NCBI GenBank assembly: GCA_020053355.1
Contig: JAGVNI010000002.1
Coordinates: forward strand, 1 to 64,000
Direction of reading: 5' to 3'
DNA: 64,000 nucleotides
Origin: an archaeon
GTDB lineage: Archaea; Micrarchaeota; Micrarchaeia; Anstonellales; Bilamarchaeaceae
Shown here one piece after another: positions 36,801 to 44,062 of this stretch (position 1 is the first letter of the stretch; each line of letters starts with the position of its first letter). The notes under the pieces are model-generated. The model searched no databases and was not told the origin of the DNA. It saw only the letters and a list, made by a program, of their open reading frames with translations. A program made the translations under genes and the position numbers.

Positions 36801-39800
36801 CCACAAGCGACCGAAGAATCTCCTTCGCCTCCCCGATATTCTCAGGGCTGCCATGGAATGCCCGGTATATTACGCGGTACTCCTCCGTGCCTATTTGCGG
36901 CTCGTATCCTTTCTCAAGGAGCGCCTTGATGAGGGCGTTCGCCTCATCCAGGTCTGATGCCCCAAGCGCGCCAATCATCGTGGCATTGAGGTCGGCAGCA
37001 ATCAAGATGTTCTCATCATGCACGCCCTGCCTGGCTGAGGATAAGAGGCCGTCCCTCGCCCTCTGCGTTCCGCGCTGCGCCTCCACCTGTTGCGCGCCTG
37101 CATTTATCAGCCCTGACGCGACCTGCGCCTGTTGCGCCCTCATCTCCCCTGTAAGGGCAATCGGCGTTCCACCTGTTCCGGCAGCAGTTTCTGCCATCAC
37201 CTCGCCTGCAACACTTTCTTCCTCGGCGCCTGCTGCCTTAGCGGCTTCCGTTTCCTCAGCTGTCGCCACCCTGACTTCCCCTTCTGCCGCACCATCTTCC
37301 ATTACGACTTGCCCGAGCGCATCCGCGAGATAACCCTGCGCGGTGGCCAATCCGGTCCGCAAGCCGATGACAAGTTCGAATCTCCCATCCTCCCGATGAC
37401 GCGTGTTGACGCGGGTAATGCTCGCATCCAGTTCCGCCCCCCCGAGGAGAAGCTGGTCGGCCAAATCGAGCAGGCGGCGGCTTTCCGCACGGTGCGTCTC
37501 CGCTTGCCCCCTGAGCCTTCCGGCATCGGCGCTATTGCCGGCCGCCTCCGCAGTTGCCGCTTCTGTCTGCAGCCGAATGACCGTTGCCGCTTCCTCCTGC
37601 CCTTGCGTGAAAAGCGCTTTTGCTTCTTCGACAGAGCGCTCGACCAAGCTTCTGTCTGCGAAGCCCGCTTGCGCTTCGTGCCAGCCTGCCATCTCCTCAT
37701 TGCCATGCTCCCGCTCGCGCTGGGCCAGCTCCTGCTCCCTTCTTTGCTCGCGTTCGTATCTCGGCTGTGCGCGTTCATCGCTGCTAAGCGCCGCATCAGC
37801 CCTTCTTCCGAAATCCGCGGCCTGCGAATGGAGAGCGTAAACGCCTGCGTCGGTCCGGAGTTCCATCAGCCGTGTGAAATTCTCCTCCGGGCTGGCTCCG
37901 CCAAGAGCCGCGGCGATGCTCGTCCCTGCAAGGATGGCCGCCGCCATGGGCGCTATGATGCTCTCTGCCCTAAGGCGCCCTTGCCGGTCTGTGCCAATGT
38001 CGATTATCCTTGCGCCCGAACGCAACTCCCGCATCCCGCCATAATCCCCAAAGCGCTCTTCGATGGCCGCCATCTCTGATGCCCGCTGCTCCCTTGCTTC
38101 CGGGCCCAACCCTTCCTCATCGGCCGCAGCCCACATCGCATAAGCAGTCGCCAACTGGAACACGATGCCCGCTTCCTCCGGATTGCCGGAGCGCGACGCG
38201 AGCGCGGCCAAATCGAAATACGCATCCATGTTCGTGCGCATGCGGGCATCGCTTGCCTGCCCGCGGTATTCCAGCCTGGCCTGCTGGATGAGGAGGGCCT
38301 GGTTCGCCATCTCCATGCCGATTGTGCCCAAGGTCAATTCATCGCATGCGAGCATGATTAGCGAACGGTCTGATTCGTTGTCGGTCTGTGCATACAGCAG
38401 GCTGGCCGATTGGTAAAACGTCCCTTCTTCGAGGTTGCCGTCCTGGAATCTTTGCATGGAGCGGAAGATGAGCGAGCCGGCTTCATCCCGGGCGCTGTCC
38501 CTTAGCCTCGTGCTTCCAAGCACGCCGCCTGCCGCGCCTGCGCAGTCAAGTAGCGCTCCAAGCCTCTGCTTCTCTTGGGCATCGGCCGAAATCCCGGCGA
38601 GCATATGCAATGCGTCTTCCCTTGTGCTTCCCTGGCTAACAAGTGCGGAAACAAGGGCTGCCAGCTGTGCTGTGAAATTGCCGGATGCATCGTATGCGAA
38701 TCCAAGGGACTTCGAATAAAGCGCGAGAAGGCCCGCAGCCTGCCCATCCCGCCTGTCCGAATCCCCCTCGCTTTCGCCAGCGACCGGCCCTGAAATAATG
38801 GCCCCCAGCCGAGATTCTTCTGATTCAGCCAGGTCCGGCGGCGCAACTGTGCCGCCCTGGATTATCCTTCCCATGGCAGATTCAAGTTCTGTAATCGCAA
38901 TGTCCAGAGCCGCCAGCGCATCCTCGCCGAGATTGCGGCGCTCACGCAATTCCCTGGCATCCCTCAATCCGCCATCCAGTTGATTGTATAATGCAATCTG
39001 CGGAAGCACGCTTTCATCCTGAGCGAGCAACACGGAGAGGTTCTCGATCTCAGTCTTCCGTTCTGCCGGCGCGTTCACATACATCGCGGCAAGTCCGGCC
39101 TGCATCCGTGCCACCTCTTCGCTTCCTCCGGCCGCAATCGTTCCGATGGCCCGCGCAAATATCGCGCCTGCGCCCTCCTTCACATCCGGCTCGAGGCCCC
39201 TTCTGGAAAGCGTTTCATCCATCGTCTTCGCGATTCCCGCTGCAGCAAACAAACGGGAAATCGCCTCGGGTGTCGCATCCTGTGGCCGCAAAACAAAGCC
39301 ATCGGCAGATTCCCGCAAGCTGCCGATTTCCACTGCGGCGGCGCCGCACCTGCCTCTGCTTTCAATCGCGGCAAGGGCGGAAGAAATCCGTTTTGCTAGA
39401 ATGCCGATTAAACTTCCTTCTCCTGCAGAACGGGCCGATTCATCAGCGCCATGGGCTATCTCAGCCGCCGCCGCAACCATATCCTCGCGTTCCTGCTCGC
39501 TGAACGCTTCGCGATTGCTTATCAATTGCGCTGCGGCCAGCATTATGAAGTCGAACGAGCGCGGGCTCCCCCCGCCTGAAAGCAAATCGAGCGCTGCAGC
39601 GAAAAGCCTGCCTGCCTCGCTTCTTTGGCCGCCTCTCGATATCTGCGTGAGCGCATCCGCCATCGAGCGCGTCTGCCCTATCCTCCGGAGCAATGCAGCG
39701 ACCTCATCGTCGCTGACGCTTGCAGGGTCGGATTCAATCCTCATCGCGAGCGCGCTCGCATCGCGCATAAGCGCCTCAACCTGGCCCTTTATTTCCCTGC

Positions 39801-41973
39801 AAGCCGGGTCGTTCACTATCTGCCCCAGGGGCCCCTGCACCTGCGCGGTTATCTCCGAGCCCTCCATCCTCCTATTCGTGAATGCTGCGCTTTGGGTTTC
39901 CCGCTCCAGTTCGGTCAGCGCCTGCGCTTCCTGCTCCAAATCCAGCGCCTGCTCCGGGTCGGCAAGCCTCTGCATGAATCCGACCAGCGATGAAAGGAGC
40001 CCCTGGTTCTGGGGGGCGGCGTATGCCCGTCCGTTCTGAAGAACGAGGTCCGCCGCTTTCATGATTAGTTGCGAGCGCGGTTCGTTCGCGGTGCCCATGA
40101 ATGATGCCGCTGTGCGCACTGCCGAGCTTAATGCAGGCGGAGCGCCGATGCCTACCAGCTTTGCTGCTTTCTCGATGAAACCAGCGACCCTTTCCATCTG
40201 CGCCTGCGCCTGGCCCATGAGTGAAAGCGCGAGTTTCGTATCGCCTCTTTGCAGGGCGGTTTCTGCCGCAGTGGCAGTGCGCTGAACTTCCTGGATTGCA
40301 GGTGCGAATTCCGCCGGGATTTCGGCCTGCTGCGGTTGCGGGGCTTGCTGTGGCCTTTGAGGCGGTGCAGTTGCCTGCTGCGGGGGCTGCCTCTGGGCTG
40401 CGCTTAGCGGTGCCTGGGCGGGCACGACTTCCGGGGGCTGTTGTACGGCGCGACTCTCTGCCGGGGGAGCCTGCTGCGGCATGACCGGCGCGAACAATGC
40501 GCCAATCCTGTCCCGAATACCCTGTATGCCGGCAGTAACCTTCTCCACGACCCTCTCCTGGCCCATTCCAAGCTTGCTATCGAGGCTGTTCTCAAGGTCC
40601 CGGATTGCAGATGTCACCTGGGGGCCGCTTGCATTTCCGGTTATCAGGCCGAGAATGCCATTGTAAACCTGCGGCGGAAGGAATGCTGCCGCCTGCTTGC
40701 CGATTTCATTGGCAGCCTTCTCCAGATTCCCCATCATATTGGCAAGCCCTGCAAGTTCCCGGTTCCCCGCCGCGAGCGCCATCTGCGCCTGCTGGCCGAA
40801 CCATTCCGGAGTTCCCACCTGCGCAGCCCGCCGGTCGCTCTCAGGGCCGCTTCCCCGAAGCTCGGCAGCCTTTCCGGCAGCATCCTGTGCGCGTTCATCC
40901 TCGCCTGCAGGGACAATCCCGGCCATCCTGCGCGCGATATCCACATACTTCTGCGCCAATGCGCTAAGCTCCTGCGCGCTCAGCCTCGCGGCTTCTGTTC
41001 CGGTAAGCTTCTCAAGGGCCTTGTTCACTTCGTTCTGCAGGGCCTGCATCCTTTCGCGCACGGATTCCTGCATGCCCGATGCGGATAACTGCGCCTGGAG
41101 GCTCTGCGAAAGATTTCCAAAGAGGGTGGCATACTGCCTGCCGGCCCGCTCCACGTATTGCGCAACGCCGCTGCTGATATTCTGCAGGGATAGCCTGTCA
41201 GCCTGCATTTGCGTATCCGTATATGCCTCACCGCTCTGTGCTGAGCGGGCCAGCTTGTTTATGAAATCGAGAATCTGCTGCTTCATCTCCTTGGCTTCCG
41301 CCAAGTCAAGGTTCAGGAGCTGGGCATTCGCCACGAACAATTCCGCGGCCTGGATTATGTTCTCGCCCCTTTCCGCATTCGCAGTCTCCATCTCGCGGGA
41401 TGCGACATCGAGGGCTTGTATGAGCCCGCTGACAAGCGATTCGCCCAATTCCTCCCCCATATCCTCCCCGGCCAATGCCGTTCCCAGCGTCAGAAGCCGT
41501 TTCAGCTTGGCGAATTTCCGCGATGCCTCGTCCATGTGGTTTTCGGCCTCGCCAACGCGTCCGGCTTCCGCATCCCGCTGCGCTTCAGTCACAAGGTCGT
41601 TTAGCTCGTCGATTTCGTCGGAATACTGTTCCGTGACTGATTGCAGGGTAAGCGCGGTCAGCTGCGCCATCGTCTGCTGCATGGCATGCGCTTCGGCCGT
41701 GGCATCCCGCTGCTGCGACTCGGTTCGCCCGCGTTTTTCCCCGCCATGGTGATGGGTGCCCTCCAATTTCCTTTGCACGGATTCGCCGTGGCTTCTCAGG
41801 CTTTGCATGGACGAGTCGGCCTGGAACACCCGCGTATAAATGGTCGTCCCGCCGGCGACCTGGTGCGCTGTGAATGTCGAATCCACCCGGGTTATATGCG
41901 GCTGCATGTCGCGGATGATTTGGTCTGTGTGCCTTGCAGCGTCATCCGGCCGTGTTATGTTCTTCTCGCCCAC
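24892..41973 (-). CDS. Giant multidomain protein, 5693 aa, with PPP phosphatase and GGDEF-like domains
   Basis: One uninterrupted frame of 17 kb. Order, in residues: 1-490 charged and coiled-coil helical; 491-555 Pro/Gln-rich linker; about 560-2380 Ala/Gln/Glu-rich helical, often TPR-like; about 2390-2575 hydrophobic and Gly-rich, with membrane or glycine-zipper character; 2600-3080 helical; about 3085-3215 and 3400-3495 two degenerate GGDEF-like domains; 3500-4200 mixed with Pro-rich linkers; about 4230-4550 a PPP-family phosphatase with IGDVHG, GDYIDRG, RGNHE and a late VGHE; 4600-5500 helical; 5530-5693 an unidentified C-terminal domain with GQDTCQNPSNN. No signal peptide was seen. It starts with GTG directly after the preceding TGA, with AGAGGGG 6 bases upstream. 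Its role is unknown; size and domain mix suggest a signalling or host-interaction protein. Confidence 0.85.
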   Translation of the reverse strand: MGEKNITRPDDAARHTDQIIRDMQPHITRVDSTFTAHQVAGGTTIYTRVFQADSSMQSLRSHGESVQRKLEGTHHHGGEKRGRTESQQRDATAEAHAMQQTMAQLTALTLQSVTEQYSDEIDELNDLVTEAQRDAEAGRVGEAENHMDEASRKFAKLKRLLTLGTALAGEDMGEELGESLVSGLIQALDVASREMETANAERGENIIQAAELFVANAQLLNLDLAEAKEMKQQILDFINKLARSAQSGEAYTDTQMQADRLSLQNISSGVAQYVERAGRQYATLFGNLSQSLQAQLSASGMQESVRERMQALQNEVNKALEKLTGTEAARLSAQELSALAQKYVDIARRMAGIVPAGEDERAQDAAGKAAELRGSGPESDRRAAQVGTPEWFGQQAQMALAAGNRELAGLANMMGNLEKAANEIGKQAAAFLPPQVYNGILGLITGNASGPQVTSAIRDLENSLDSKLGMGQERVVEKVTAGIQGIRDRIGALFAPVMPQQAPPAESRAVQQPPEVVPAQAPLSAAQRQPPQQATAPPQRPQQAPQPQQAEIPAEFAPAIQEVQRTATAAETALQRGDTKLALSLMGQAQAQMERVAGFIEKAAKLVGIGAPPALSSAVRTAASFMGTANEPRSQLIMKAADLVLQNGRAYAAPQNQGLLSSLVGFMQRLADPEQALDLEQEAQALTELERETQSAAFTNRRMEGSEITAQVQGPLGQIVNDPACREIKGQVEALMRDASALAMRIESDPASVSDDEVAALLRRIGQTRSMADALTQISRGGQRSEAGRLFAAALDLLSGGGSPRSFDFIMLAAAQLISNREAFSEQEREDMVAAAAEIAHGADESARSAGEGSLIGILAKRISSALAAIESRGRCGAAAVEIGSLRESADGFVLRPQDATPEAISRLFAAAGIAKTMDETLSRRGLEPDVKEGAGAIFARAIGTIAAGGSEEVARMQAGLAAMYVNAPAERKTEIENLSVLLAQDESVLPQIALYNQLDGGLRDARELRERRNLGEDALAALDIAITELESAMGRIIQGGTVAPPDLAESEESRLGAIISGPVAGESEGDSDRRDGQAAGLLALYSKSLGFAYDASGNFTAQLAALVSALVSQGSTREDALHMLAGISADAQEKQRLGALLDCAGAAGGVLGSTRLRDSARDEAGSLIFRSMQRFQDGNLEEGTFYQSASLLYAQTDNESDRSLIMLACDELTLGTIGMEMANQALLIQQARLEYRGQASDARMRTNMDAYFDLAALASRSGNPEEAGIVFQLATAYAMWAAADEEGLGPEAREQRASEMAAIEERFGDYGGMRELRSGARIIDIGTDRQGRLRAESIIAPMAAAILAGTSIAAALGGASPEENFTRLMELRTDAGVYALHSQAADFGRRADAALSSDERAQPRYEREQRREQELAQREREHGNEEMAGWHEAQAGFADRSLVERSVEEAKALFTQGQEEAATVIRLQTEAATAEAAGNSADAGRLRGQAETHRAESRRLLDLADQLLLGGAELDASITRVNTRHREDGRFELVIGLRTGLATAQGYLADALGQVVMEDGAAEGEVRVATAEETEAAKAAGAEEESVAGEVMAETAAGTGGTPIALTGEMRAQQAQVASGLINAGAQQVEAQRGTQRARDGLLSSARQGVHDENILIAADLNATMIGALGASDLDEANALIKALLEKGYEPQIGTEEYRVIYRAFHGSPENIGEAKEILRSLVVCVFAAQNVNDMDFFYKQLLRITGAAAESGRVEEREHATLFNVRENDAAYERIVGMAYSEDFNGAQRLMGQTLETMDHGAGIAYTSIRIANIRGAEEEWHAHVVQTDLELTNALQNALGEASIAGLSSEQTTDAQGEETQYRPEMLEAIIKHLPPEQQDAYLTRLYSIRDIVRGNEERRQLLAEIEAQAITDPATGRQRTIGEILQENNGLFYYNIGDFERGHEQVNADLDAGRLAAAESGLAGLEEASVLMAQVENRDIRAMSGTVAKWERMRQGGGYLIQDPGEGQRPADSYAIEGTGMIWQRYGGGALDEFEEEPPAEMTQGDKERLDARQAQIDLRVDHLSDSYGESAYENHVQAGLEYAARDALLSGDGEAAAAAGQQADAFGEELRGREAQRETGWQYARMNIEAAQHQLIMADTSEVGRSASSAITVYGFTPEDHARSAQQRLALADAVLETGNIVQAYDLLVMDTPIHMGDGEVGLSSGLLNCNMGEMLTLVAYTDGDIRGNLDIQAAYGRMAASATMSDLASLGIVSSIDLSGTYMGKQRPTFTISQWQPRNDEERSALQEIGRQAALMRGQVENVVFGHDSRWGEDDQRVFILAMGERMGFLGEAVEALGAHDIADARSQIQSSRPFEFRESDSQWVDTEPVTRDAIEGMKTWAGRYRIATAAGEFVLATGGVVLAPVTGGTSLSLTIGVSGLGAWRGLEMYHHERQWTFDSAFQFGMGIAGMVLAPAGMIAGGESSIFLGGKAMATISGEAELVAPTLLRGGVSFLGGAEGMVIAPKLLSGTINVLGTGMMVGGFAQFAYQAPSMWEAVQSGDMTWAEAAFQGFQAIVQPMAQYGFARWSMRQATRIGAPAPRSVGRQIAEAVFLGNPFDTAAVRTAARIGVQTNEALRAMPEEAQVSYGSFMGEHRIELPPERQAEVLTEYGRQYREAVGRGEPPISFERFAETSPSLYEARYQAYLERSGGIYDFRDLTSAERTYVESRNSGRSAEAAFSDANLAREGLPPIPAETAAQPASLPPSALAPEAETGAPAMPATQKERLRHRRESAERARVEQAQMQRHESSMRSERMGFTREMGGLVSQGEGGSQVIQSGEIEVTYSHEHFEAATELAFYAEQFVRSNPEERAALLESIPSDLRYQSQELSVDPRFIQATEAAHAAIQEPADSAAVQSARKTQLILSLGEAQGLPRFSGDQSVASSAYQTEALLLVEQSRGGLIGPEQLRLGAAERRRVADSIESSARSTIETTTRLLERERTPAQRMHIEAVREDSYAAIETARMIREGSAILEDEATRMGIARPAAELNAMDIARAANPGAVIGEAAIVEAILARAGSGERLPEYITGNEAVREGGIETFEMGEVLRTIEDMVTARAESGIESDIVIISADKRRLNQLNQLFGEENGDLALDAYREILRLTASRAGGDGSTYLIRPSARGDEVVVVIVADAGRGQQIRDAVTTELQRASDEVFTARMDPAAGMSISGLSGILASPRDIVSASAITSPPIEVRLQDGEVTATYRDDGSAFITRHLVHEDGTPYEVTEFLAPSTTRVDDPPFAADLGRRLGIEEQHDIQKGLEPVERERLARLWERRFDTLTQEQTDALTGIYLELGNAPQTEENIRIAIDAAARSRVSVDVGGGSGRAGETLERGGAAFEIRLEVPQEMLGYFRDELLPETGKGLSEVLTNSFGIRGLNTFLGHYRANRAISEVEAAVGAFASEHGITVRRLGTMKYFIEGGTPETVAQLHEAINRALAEAGISLAVSERPATALIEPGTSGSSVLAEVSNGHVVERRQDPARVRETDWDGQTRLYQNANALIGAMAIANDASLRALLGPEEYGRLAPVIDLVRQHPEIRNFEDLVFALREPSIGGTEGTNLEGLFRGFVVEGAPTLQGRLEAIAPRPHSAEGHEVQIARSPPEGARRRRRVGGEERLERMRRGTSPADDSGVEALPETESQPAVFLGGRYFERIPGGTWRDADSHSTVPAELARTLDAAAASERTPAGARQETGAQDWRVALEPGQLYQLARIGAYIDESGRIAFGHMDTAHTAADILFDASHEPGGQGAFPISLADQARLAESGLYFDQFNNLVKASINEARMALDSRISSQHIETVRLRSLADSGIIEVDGVQVKPPGGSEEAHIILDESGILRTEDLDELSIDGIVRMGRAPLARGGGGGRITEAQIEAFIVQCKEAIKKRQVFAGDRAEFSTEVFTRMRLRGYPIERLAHPDAETARVYEQIQREVARWILERRVARQAAPPPFQPGLQPEVARPAETGVQGSEIGAMTPEASPHAAETRHAPPPPPQRPADRALGRLVGREEAQELAALGITPLAEPNGALKLVFPEGDGRGVSIEMNYESPAGRTTLSVEFPEQAHGEPDYMYQHRVRQGIVDSVLAQREALLAANNPSSTAGARRLHLVALDAQAQRGTHLEFGQSNERAAAQQLIEDGGYQEAIGQGDLPAALAISERYAALAQAAEGTHPTTERGAYVDVVRGARQVIAIGDVHGDAYGLADQFLRGGVLIDTRPDLLPSDRSIPPAQRYRLNPDLPPGTQIVFTGDYIDRGPTSVEAVELVRQMQSDAGAIGSQVHALRGNHEALFLRFVDAYRSFDSRHVRGIVDGTISDTLSISCGWTRIGIRETFESIIRHYGSWEGFIAQNFDQAGGIRPGSFMEFISGTRAAVLIDNNYFTHGGPVFGTVENPIGSVQDLDSHFQKLFSTNDNAWADITQESQIKAMIAGDYSVAYVKGHGWGGMMDGPVGRQWMESLGIEHMYVGHEAQDGGVLRVGEHVTNMDVAMSESYGGGKGYVVIDPLQRSGFVRVEESRSAAPREFGIPEPGYAPLDFTNGRSRREALRNGLSDDADAVFSGRMPSGVESAGQAPGQPRLDSTAPEPGARAVQGRQLERPSASAERIAEYEGILDRGTARVGEVTFASVTYPRARFDEAIALIGDIRDVHSGAKKLADVAPVRREAVSRMLADPDYVRFIDAGSVRNELYLALSEASFIEEAARLYGMPSRPQDALDAFAYDFAYARARSAGREKPDAEDFAYAVLAKERLAGNEGAVKIIDRVGNVSRTEGGIEATIYAEDGAQYRVLVNADRARVISASADAIAGLAGPNPDADRALVDFLNAAIAEDLVSRFKEASGLIARGDAKTALKLLRGPAVDIARVDRFVAGEAPQDAIDTLITHAAQRELASRGALREDAGRARAVSAEVLDSATHEVWRIIEAARTGNLPPLDAKVYAIAEARAANQGRTEPSSDDFLFGVLLSDEAGPQFIEYVVDAMGGVAPAGRMKDVEGYAVTVLAIADRMRAPAEGIAADSWEVRQAETSIFRLAAQLHNRGVADPLTIFMNPDLSGNQKSAGVLDLFPLSANEDTFLMVSEAADHVETIVESVPEGPLGLARTVGKKAFRLEINGEIALRSVLDYAIEDTRRLPEQKGRMAYLDSFERALSSIADPAARMERLRGALGEILITDKGEAGPMRLTDRRTPLLVYALRGAPAESLQTYLGSRDAKRHIGRNVNFRAAVELARAINNAERTIQQMSVGRGPDIDANIRARKEWLETAATLLSKLPPGEADDVMRLVMPRLTDITRQLHDGRITPEQVSGICAELRNAGSVDDFVSAFAAWYNRTFTADLGLPDSFVAENSGLIVDFGGLRQNLARFRSDGDAFPGTNTGFAGNPKYASLNEFAAMDRAAAFDEVLPVIDATIKARAAGPEPFRDFKFSEEFHSELSQRYPTKLADGSVQGDSLFALWRDEGVVPDIEISGMGYAMTETGSFDELFYNARISGQDTCQNPSNNHFVVGALVGTVELPWIKEIVIRMPGNPEIVDRRILILVAGENGPILLVQPGYHRLGERNSKAMDEAMIQYLRQRYEPLGVEVRDITVSGLKTGTAANRGYETFGSGRSPLFYIDSNMYEFKAGPNPLGQNGLHTRTRGEPVRFPANWNGEIQLEGLFR

Positions 41974-42324
41974 TCAAGCCCCTCTTGCCTCTGGAATATG
42001 CGATTTGCATAATTCGACGAATTCCCAAAGCAGCCTGACGCGCTCGCCTACATCGCTCTTTCCGTATGATTTGAGCGCCTTGGTCTGCCAGTTGGACAGC
42101 GCTTCATGGACGACCTTGTATTTCGCGAATTTGCCCCTGAGCTCTTCGGGCTTGTCCTTGCTTATTTCCCAGCTCGCCATCGCGCCTTCAAGCGCAGAAA
42201 TAGTATCGCTTACGCGCTCCATGGTCTCCTTTTCTATCAGGACCACTTCGCTTTCGCTCAGATTCGGGGGCGGATATCTGCTCCCGGTCGCCTCGCCCTT
42301 CTTCCCTCGTCTGGGTTTAACCAT
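41974..42324 (-). CDS. Small helical protein opening the giant-gene operon, 116 aa
   Basis: This charged, mostly helical protein (SESEVVLIEKETMERVSDTI and more) ends exactly where the giant gene begins: its TGA is followed at once by the giant GTG. That zero spacing implies translational coupling, so it may bind or chaperone the giant protein. GGGGGT lies 5 bases before the ATG at 42324; the frame start at 42363 is less likely. No family is recognised. Confidence 0.65.
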   Translation of the reverse strand: MVKPRRGKKGEATGSRYPPPNLSESEVVLIEKETMERVSDTISALEGAMASWEISKDKPEELRGKFAKYKVVHEALSNWQTKALKSYGKSDVGERVRLLWEFVELCKSHIPEARGA

Positions 42325-42457
42325 GCATGACCCCCCGGTTTTGCATTGGATTTGACGTCTCACGCTTACTTAATATACGTTGTCCCAGCTCAGGAAAAGT
42401 GAAATGATGCTTAAGCCTTGAAAGTCCGCCCTTTGCCAGAAATCAGCTTTATTAATC

Positions 42458-43399
42458 ATGGGCGGGAAAAAACCTGGAATGGAATCATTTATCGCGCTTG
42501 CCAAGTCTGGCAGGAACGACTGGTGGCGATACGCCCTTTCCCTCGCCCTAATCCTGTTCATGTGGCTGATAGTAGGCTCAGTCCCTTTCGCGCTTGTGGT
42601 GCTGGCGAACCACGGCATGCCGTTTGCCTGGCAGGGGGAACCTGCGGTTTCCGGGCCGCTTTCCGGCTTAGACCTGGTCCTGACATTCTACGTGCCCGTC
42701 GCATTTTCGTTCATCGCGCTCTTGGCCGGCATCGTCATCTCGGTCAAATTCATCCACGGCAGGACGCTTCATTCGCTTATCACGCCTGCCCCTAAAATCA
42801 ACCCGAAACGCATCGTGACCGGTTTCGGGATTTTCCTTGCATTCAACATAATCGCGAACGCCGTTTCATTCATTCTCGAGCCATCTGCATTCGCCCTGAC
42901 GCTTGAACCCGCGCGTCTCCTGCTTTTCGCCCCAATCTACCTGCTCCTGACCGCGGTCCAGACGACGACCGAAGAAATGCTTTTCCGGGGATACGTCCTC
43001 CAGGGCCTCGGGAACGCGCTGAAGCGGCCAATATTCTCCGCATTCCTCTCGTCATTCCTTTTCATGCTCGTGCATCTGGGCAATCCTGAGATGTCGAACG
43101 GCGTCCTGCTCGCCGCGGCGTACTATTTCTGCGTCGGCTTCTGGCTCTGCCTGGTGACACTCAAAGACGGGACGAATGAACTGGCCATCGGGGGGCATGC
43201 GGCGAACAACATGTTCATCCTCTTTCTCAATTATAAAAATTCAGCCCTTGAGATGATTCCCTCCGTGTTCAAGATGACCGAAACCGGCGCAGCAGACATG
43301 GCGCTGTCGCTGGGGTTGTTCATCATTATGGGGGCTGCCGCATATCTCCTGCTATTCAGGGCTTCCTGGGGCAGTACTCGGCGACCTCGGCCGGCATGA
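42458..43399 (+). CDS. CPBP-family intramembrane metalloprotease
   Basis: A polytopic protein with about eight hydrophobic segments. The CPBP (CAAX prenyl protease 2-like, Abi) motifs are in order: TEEMLFRGYVLQGLG with EExxxR, a FLFMLVHLGNPE His, and GGHAANNMF with HxxxN. Members cleave substrates inside the membrane or act in bacteriocin self-immunity. The frame starts at 42458, but a TTTATTAAT box centred near 42451 is 27 bases from the ATG at 42479, which could be the true leaderless start. Its 3' end overlaps the convergent lipoprotein gene by 44 bases. Confidence 0.85.
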   Translation: MGGKKPGMESFIALAKSGRNDWWRYALSLALILFMWLIVGSVPFALVVLANHGMPFAWQGEPAVSGPLSGLDLVLTFYVPVAFSFIALLAGIVISVKFIHGRTLHSLITPAPKINPKRIVTGFGIFLAFNIIANAVSFILEPSAFALTLEPARLLLFAPIYLLLTAVQTTTEEMLFRGYVLQGLGNALKRPIFSAFLSSFLFMLVHLGNPEMSNGVLLAAAYYFCVGFWLCLVTLKDGTNELAIGGHAANNMFILFLNYKNSALEMIPSVFKMTETGAADMALSLGLFIIMGAAAYLLLFRASWGSTRRPRPA

Positions 43400-43931
43400 G
43401 GACGTACGTATGCACGGCCGGAGCGAGCCCGGATCCGGCCGGAGGCACGAATTCCGCCTTTATCTCGGGGAAGCCGCTGGCCGAACCATGTTTGGAAACG
43501 ATGCCTGAAACATCGCATTGCGGGACGTTGTCGCATCCGAGCCCGTGGTAGGGCGGAACTCCGAACGGGGTCCATGAAAAGTTGACTTGCGGGTCCAGAA
43601 TCACCCGATCCAGCGAGTTGTCCGGATTGATGACGCTAAGATGCGCCTCCACGATGCAGTCCGGGTAAAAATGGATTCTTAGGAGCGTCTGCTTCCGGGC
43701 ATGTTTTTCCGTATACCCGGTTTTCTCCGGTTTCACTCTGCTTCCGGCCGCTTTCATTCCTTCTCCTTGCGTTGTTTTCGGAGCCTCGACCACTACGACC
43801 GGGGCAGGGCGCATGTCATTTTTCGGCGCCCCGCCGCATTCGACGAGCACCATTGGCACTGCGATTGCGGCCGCCGCCATCACCTTCTTCGCTCCTTCTG
43901 ACATCACTATCCTTGCTGCAAGCGTTTTCAT
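43356..43931 (-). CDS. Lipoprotein, 191 aa
   Basis: The N-terminus has a basic start, a hydrophobic stretch (KKVMAAAAIAVPMVL) and a lipobox-like VECGG around residue 31. A Pro/Lys-rich spacer leads to a compact domain (residues 75-190) with four Cys (PDCIVEAH, LGCDNVPQCD, YCPRKP). No family is recognised. The ATG at 43931 has GGTGTA about 5 bases upstream. The 3' end overlaps the CPBP gene. Confidence 0.65.
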   Translation of the reverse strand: MKTLAARIVMSEGAKKVMAAAAIAVPMVLVECGGAPKNDMRPAPVVVVEAPKTTQGEGMKAAGSRVKPEKTGYTEKHARKQTLLRIHFYPDCIVEAHLSVINPDNSLDRVILDPQVNFSWTPFGVPPYHGLGCDNVPQCDVSGIVSKHGSASGFPEIKAEFVPPAGSGLAPAVHTYVLMPAEVAEYCPRKP

Positions 43932-44062
43932 GATTACACCTTCGAAGATGGCCATCCATCCATATAATTTTCGATGAGTGATGGAATGCGCAGAATAATA
44001 TTGTGCGCCAAGTTCTTTTAAATGTTGTTATTTTTTGTAAAACGTGACTTATATGCTTTTTG

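Noticed and set aside
25000-41900. Many plus-strand frames of 60-380 residues opposite the giant gene
   Set aside because: They are shadows in a GC-rich antisense strand, with Ser/Arg/Pro-rich composition and no ribosome sites or motifs.
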